DNA of 64,000 nucleotides from Flavobacterium anhuiense. Lineage in GTDB: Bacteria > Bacteroidota > Bacteroidia > Flavobacteriales > Flavobacteriaceae. Within the stretch, counting starts at the first letter, position 1, and every line of letters begins with the position of its first letter. The stretch is taken from the NCBI RefSeq assembly GCF_900101855.1, contig NZ_FMVC01000011.1, forward strand, positions 1 to 64,000, in the 5' to 3' direction. A program made the translations under genes and the position numbers. The notes beneath the pieces were generated by a model that saw only the letters and a list, made by a program, of their open reading frames with translations, made no database searches and was not told where the DNA came from. Below, piece after piece: positions 60,498 through 64,000 of this stretch.

Positions 60498-61016
60498 CTA
60501 TTCTTCGTTTTTGAACCAACTCGAATACATCACGTAATTATTCGAAATGCGTTCAATTTCGCCAGCAAAATCAGACTGATCGATGTCTTTAACTTTTTTG
60601 GCAGGAACACCGGCATAAATACTTCCAGAAGTTACCACCGTATTTTGTGTTACTACAGCTCCAGCAGCAATTATGGCATTGCTTTCTACCACGCAATTAT
60701 CCATTACAATTGCTCCCATTCCGATTAAAACATTATCATGAATCGTACAACCGTGAACAATTGCATTGTGACCAATTGAAACGTTATTTCCTATAATCGT
60801 TGGGTGCTTTTGATACGTACAGTGAATTACAGCTCCATCTTGAATATTTACTTTGTTTCCAATTTTAATAAAATGAACATCTCCTCTCACAACAGCATTA
60901 AACCAAACACTGCAAGATGTTCCAAAAGATACATCTCCAACAATAGTAGCATTTTCGGCCACATAACAATCCTCTGGAATAAGAGGCGATTTTCCGTTTA
61001 CAGATTTAATCAGCAT
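60498..61016 (-). CDS. Gamma carbonic anhydrase-like hexapeptide protein
   Basis: 172 residues. Left-handed beta-helix repeats (V/I-x-x-G-x) run from 20 to 135. The gamma-CA catalytic set is present: Arg44 and Asp46 in VVRGDV, Gln59/Asp60, and metal ligands His65, His83, His88 in the same spacing as archaeal Cam. The acidic loop bearing the proton-shuttle Glu of Cam is not evident, as in CamH/YrdA/PaaY relatives. It may hydrate CO2 or act otherwise. Confidence 0.92.
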   Translation of the reverse strand: MLIKSVNGKSPLIPEDCYVAENATIVGDVSFGTSCSVWFNAVVRGDVHFIKIGNKVNIQDGAVIHCTYQKHPTIIGNNVSIGHNAIVHGCTIHDNVLIGMGAIVMDNCVVESNAIIAAGAVVTQNTVVTSGSIYAGVPAKKVKDIDQSDFAGEIERISNNYVMYSSWFKNEE

Positions 61017-61027
61017 AAAAAATAAAT

Positions 61028-62017
61028 TTAGTTAATGGCAGGACAGTTACAGTCGTAGCGTTCTTTTTTACAGAATAAATTAATTCCTAAAGTAATTTGA
61101 TGATATCCTCCAGTGTCAAACTTAACATCTCCCATTACTTGAGAATACGTATAAGCAAACATAAAGCTCTTGTAGTTAACCCCAATAATGGGCGTAAAGT
61201 ATTGTAATTTTTGAGACGCTACACCGCTTCCTGAAATATATTGTGCTCCATCAAAACCTCTCCTATACGATAAAGCAGCCCACAGACTTCCAAAATCCAT
61301 GTTTTTATAGGCTTTCATATTTATGTCGAGTGTTTTTTCTTTCGTCTGGTCAAACAGCTGAAAAAGGATCGAAGGCTCCCAAGTCCAATTATCATTTCTA
61401 CCAAACACATAACCAGCGCTTAATAAAAACTTCCTCAAGTTATCACTTTCATAATCTGAATATAACTCTCTCCTCGTTTCCAATAGACCTTGAACTGTTG
61501 CATGTGCATAGAAATTCAAATAATTATAAGAAGCTCCAACATCAATATTGAAATAGGAATCTTTCTGAATAGAACCAAAAACTATTGGATCAAATGTGTT
61601 TCCAAATTTTGTTTCGTCTAATTGGTTTTGAATCAAACCTCCACTAATTCCAAAAGACAGCTGATTCAAATCCAGTTCATCTCTCGAAAACATAATATGA
61701 TGCGCATAAGTTAGCTTTACCCCTTTTTCAGAATGGTATCCGTTTTTGTCATTAAAAACAATAATCCCAGCTCCAGAACGCTCTCCTATTCTTCCATTAA
61801 AACTCAAAGTTTGAAGCGATGGAGAATCTTCTTCACCAAACCATTGTTTTCTAGCTGTTAACCGCACTTTGGCACAATTGGCTGCGCCTGCCATAGAAGG
61901 GTGAATAAGGTAATAATTATCAGACAAATAATCAGAATAAACAGGGATTCCCTCTTGGGAATAAGAGTGAAAAACAGTAATGAGAAAAATTAATAAAACC
62001 CTGATTTTTAATTTCAT
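61028..62017 (-). CDS. PorP/SprF family T9SS membrane protein
   Basis: 329 residues. A signal peptide (to about SYSQ21) precedes the PorP/SprF opening GIPVYSDYLSDNYYLIHPSMAGAANCAKVRLTARKQW. A barrel of about 14 strands follows and ends with GYHQITLGINLFCKKERYDCNCPAIN. Members assist secretion of T9SS proteins with type B sorting domains. They usually lie next to such a cargo gene; here the neighbours are a carbonic anhydrase (11 bp) and nifU, with no cargo. Confidence 0.94.
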   Translation of the reverse strand: MKLKIRVLLIFLITVFHSYSQEGIPVYSDYLSDNYYLIHPSMAGAANCAKVRLTARKQWFGEEDSPSLQTLSFNGRIGERSGAGIIVFNDKNGYHSEKGVKLTYAHHIMFSRDELDLNQLSFGISGGLIQNQLDETKFGNTFDPIVFGSIQKDSYFNIDVGASYNYLNFYAHATVQGLLETRRELYSDYESDNLRKFLLSAGYVFGRNDNWTWEPSILFQLFDQTKEKTLDINMKAYKNMDFGSLWAALSYRRGFDGAQYISGSGVASQKLQYFTPIIGVNYKSFMFAYTYSQVMGDVKFDTGGYHQITLGINLFCKKERYDCNCPAIN

Positions 62018-62136
62018 AAAGACAAAATTCTTACTATATATTTTTCACTCTTTCAATTTAACACGATTTATTTGAAAAGAGTCTTAATTATTTCATTAAA
62101 AAATCAAATATAGCCATTAGTAGAAAATAACTTTAG

Positions 62137-62144
62137 TAAATTTG
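62137..62144 (+). promoter_or_regulatory. -7 promoter box for nifU-like gene
   Basis: TAAATTTG, 16 bp before the ATG, an exact TAnnTTTG match. Confidence 0.65.
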
Positions 62145-62160
62145 CAAAAAATATATTATC

Positions 62161-63060
62161 ATGACTAAAATCACTATAAAAGAGACTCAAAATCCAACAA
62201 TTTTAAAGTTTGAATTTGAGGATTTCATCACTCAAAATCAAAATTTTGAGTTCAAAAATATCGATGAAGCGCAAGCTTCTCCGCTAGCTCAGCAATTATT
62301 TTATCTGCCGTTTGTTAAAACAGTTTATATTTCTGGAAATTTTATCGCTATCGAAAGATACAGCATTGTAGATTGGGATGATGTAAAAGATGCTGTAGCA
62401 GAACAAATCAGCGCTTTTGTTGATAAAGGTGGCGTTATCATTAAAATTGATGAAACAAAACCAAAAAAACAGCCTATTACGGTATACGGAGAAACCACTC
62501 CAAATCCATCTGCATTGAAATTTGTTGTGAGCCGTATGCTTACTCGCAATGCCGTAGAATATAAAAATATTGATCAGACTGCTTCTTCTCCTTTAGCTCA
62601 GGAATTATTCAAATTTCCTTATGTGAAAGAAATTTTTATTGATGAAAATTACATTTCGGTTACAAAATATGAAATCAATAACTGGGACGAAATTACTTTA
62701 GAACTAAGAACTTTCATTAAACAATTTATTGAAAACGGAGGAACTGTTTTAGATGAAAGCTTAATCGAAACTAAAGCGAAAACTGAAGCAAAAAAAGATG
62801 AAGCTTTTGATAAGTTGGATGTTACATCACAGCAAATCATTAACATCTTAGAAGAATATGTAAAACCTGCGGTAGCTGCTGATGGAGGAAACATTGCTTT
62901 TGAATCTTATAATGAAGATGACAAAACGGTAAAAGTATTATTGCAAGGTGCTTGCAGCGGATGTCCTTCATCTACATTTACTTTAAAAAGCGGAATTGAG
63001 AATATGCTGAAAAGCATGCTGAATGATGAAGCTATTAAAGTGGAAGCTGTAAATGCTTAA
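62161..63060 (+). CDS. NifU-family Fe-S scaffold with two Nfu_N domains
   Basis: 299 residues. Two tandem Nfu_N-type domains occupy about 1-95 and 100-195: ASPLAQQLFYLPFVKTVYI and ASSPLAQELFKFPYVKEIFI are the matching segments. The C-terminal NifU domain (from about 222) has the cluster motif GACSGCPSSTFTLKSGIE with the CxxC pair. It carries and donates Fe-S clusters in the cytoplasm. A single Nfu_N is the norm in NfuA-like proteins; duplication is a feature of this lineage. Confidence 0.95.
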   Translation: MTKITIKETQNPTILKFEFEDFITQNQNFEFKNIDEAQASPLAQQLFYLPFVKTVYISGNFIAIERYSIVDWDDVKDAVAEQISAFVDKGGVIIKIDETKPKKQPITVYGETTPNPSALKFVVSRMLTRNAVEYKNIDQTASSPLAQELFKFPYVKEIFIDENYISVTKYEINNWDEITLELRTFIKQFIENGGTVLDESLIETKAKTEAKKDEAFDKLDVTSQQIINILEEYVKPAVAADGGNIAFESYNEDDKTVKVLLQGACSGCPSSTFTLKSGIENMLKSMLNDEAIKVEAVNA

Positions 63061-63079
63061 TCTCATAAAAACACAATTC

Positions 63080-63107
63080 AAAGCGTCTCCTTGAGGCGCT
63101 TTTTTTA
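63080..63107 (+). terminator. Terminator after nifU-like gene
   Basis: AAAGCGTCTC pairs with GAGGCGCTTT (one mismatch pair) over CTT, followed by TTTTT. Confidence 0.85.
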
Positions 63108-63203
63108 TTATTAAACACTAGTTATCAATTATTTATTATTAAAAAAACTAGTAATTCTATAAAATTAATTAATATTGTATTCTTAACCAATTAATTAAAA
63201 ACC

Positions 63204-63611
63204 ATGGGATTATCTTCATTTTTTAAAAATTTATTTGGCTCAACCAAAGAGTCTGTAACTGAATTGGCAAATAATGCCGAAGAGACTTTTGAACAAGCAA
63301 AAGAAGCTGCTGCACCGTATATTGAAAAAGCTGAAGCTTTTGCGGAAGAAACAATAGAAAAAGTAAAAGAAGTTTCGGATCCGATTATTGACCGCGCTTC
63401 AGAATATGCTGAAAAAGCAAAAGAAACTGTAAGCGAGTATGCAGATAAAGCATCTGAAGCCATAAATAACGTTGTAGATACTGTTAAGGAGAAAACGGCT
63501 TCTCTGGCTTCTGAAACCCCAGAAACTATTTCTGAAACCGTTGTTGATGTAAGCGAAAAATCTGTTGCAGAAACAGAAGAAATAGCCGACGAAGCTGCTG
63601 AGAAAGCATAA
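63204..63611 (+). CDS. Acidic amphipathic helical protein
   Basis: 135 residues. It starts GLSSFFKNLFGS, an amphipathic membrane-touching segment. A long Ala/Glu/Lys-rich helix follows with imperfect 11-residue repeats (EKAEAFAEETI, EYAEKAKETVS, EYADKASEAIN) resembling LEA or apolipoprotein folds. There is no signal peptide. The composition is strongly acidic with no cysteine. Function is unknown; coating of membranes or stress protection is a possibility (inference). Confidence 0.8.
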   Translation: MGLSSFFKNLFGSTKESVTELANNAEETFEQAKEAAAPYIEKAEAFAEETIEKVKEVSDPIIDRASEYAEKAKETVSEYADKASEAINNVVDTVKEKTASLASETPETISETVVDVSEKSVAETEEIADEAAEKA

Positions 63612-63641
63612 ACACAGTTTTCTGATAATGTAAATATTTTT

Positions 63642-63649
63642 ATATTTGC
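63642..63649 (+). promoter_or_regulatory. -7 promoter box upstream of mscS-like gene
   Basis: TATATTTG, exact TAnnTTTG, 48 bp before the ATG. A terminator-like hairpin lies between it and the gene. Confidence 0.6.
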
Positions 63650-63660
63650 ACCGCTAATAT

Positions 63661-63690
63661 ACCTTCTCTTTTGAGAAGGTTTTTTATTTT
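63661..63690 (+). terminator. Terminator-like hairpin in leader of mscS-like gene
   Basis: ACCTTCTC pairs with GAGAAGGT across TTTT, followed by TTTTTATTTT. It could end the helical-protein transcript (49 bp after its stop) or attenuate mscS transcription. Confidence 0.75.
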
Positions 63691-63697
63691 AAAAATC

Positions 63698-64000
63698 ATG
63701 AATCTTAGTCCAGAACAAGTCAGTAAATACATCAGTCGATTTATTGACATTTTAGTTGATTATTCGCCAAAACTTATTTCTGCGTTTTTAATTCTATTTG
63801 TTGGTTTATATGCCATCAGATTAATCAACAGAATCATTCGAAAAGTAATGATTCAGCGAAATCTAGATCCTACATTAACAAAATTCCTAGCCGATATTTT
63901 ATTGTGGGCGCTACGAATTTTATTATTTGTAACCTTTATTTCTAAATTAGGAATTGAAACCTCTTCGTTCGTAGCTATTTTAGGAGCAATGGGTCTTGCT
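63698..64000 (+). CDS. MscS family mechanosensitive ion channel (N-terminal part)
   Basis: The first 101 codons are visible; the frame runs off the window. A periplasmic N-terminus (NLSPEQVSKYISRFIDILVDYS) is followed by two helices (about 24-45 and 65-85), the second running to LGIETSSFVAILGAMGLA. That last stretch is the beginning of the pore-lining TM3 of MscS with its Gly/Ala packing. The channel opens under membrane tension to release solutes. Confidence 0.9.
   Translation, partial: MNLSPEQVSKYISRFIDILVDYSPKLISAFLILFVGLYAIRLINRIIRKVMIQRNLDPTLTKFLADILLWALRILLFVTFISKLGIETSSFVAILGAMGLA

Noticed and set aside
63191..63463. Antisense frame rich in Ala/Ser over the helical protein gene
   Set aside because: Its composition is the mirror of the A/E/K-rich repeats on the plus strand; no start context or homology.

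Overview
The window looks like the chromosome of a Flavobacterium or close relative (Bacteroidota, Flavobacteriia). It is AT-rich. Many genes are preceded by the Bacteroidota -7 element TAnnTTTG rather than by a Shine-Dalgarno site. Lineage markers include a type IX secretion (T9SS) type B sorting domain, a PorP/SprF protein, DUF4249 and DUF4270 lipoproteins, a DUF6089 protein, a HPPK-deoxynucleoside kinase fusion, and several families of flavobacterial intergenic palindromes. Most genes are core or housekeeping. I see no prophage, CRISPR array or conjugative element; the only mobile-element trace is a transposase tail at the left edge.

Layout. 1-5080: transposase remnant, then pirin, YjdI-type Fe-S protein and YceI genes, an AraC regulator, DUF983 and fabD, with two copies of a palindromic element. 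5094-10052: drug/metabolite transporter, a sugar operon (DegT aminotransferase, DUF4440, galE), and divergent waaA. 10391-14267: small repeat lipoprotein, YegP-like protein, an 8-bp tandem repeat, tRNA-Leu and tRNA-Gly, mutS. 14426-22042: DUF1573, TrmH methyltransferase, a T9SS-sorted lectin-domain protein, YjbR, the folK-dNK fusion, sppA, alpha/beta hydrolase. 22219-30583: AsmA, GT9 glycosyltransferase, DUF2797, GH3, a small membrane protein with a structured RNA in its 3' UTR, serB. 30740-34216: a five-gene alternating VOC/SRPBCC array with a divergent GlxA-type regulator. 34283-39312: clpX, clpP, tig, a small membrane protein and a hydrolase. 39522-44062: lipoprotein and a TonB receptor/DUF4249 pair. 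44139-53416: pdxJ, CBS protein, nadK, and the envelope operon DUF6089-uppS-bamA-ompH-ompH, then murI. 53421-60403: DUF4270/outer-membrane pair, divergent from a DUF6268-Kelch-DUF4907-LytS kinase-LytTR regulator module. 60498-64000: gamma carbonic anhydrase, PorP/SprF, NifU, a helical protein, and the start of an MscS channel.

Strongest observations. (1) The pirin and yceI promoters share an 18-bp motif (AAYCTAGRTTAAGTGCTT) placed exactly 17 bp before a TAnnTTTG box, which suggests a small stress regulon. (2) The Kelch/DUF4907/two-component module has a kinase with a His/Met/Arg-rich predicted periplasmic loop. (3) The alternating VOC/SRPBCC array lies beside its probable regulator. (4) Intergenic tracts with an 8-nt period occur at four loci, two of them framed by perfect 13-bp inverted repeats. 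(5) TAnnTTTG promoter boxes sit inside, or immediately before, terminator-like hairpins at three places. No single locus is clearly a new defence or mobile system; the novelty is in regulation and in uncharacterised envelope modules.
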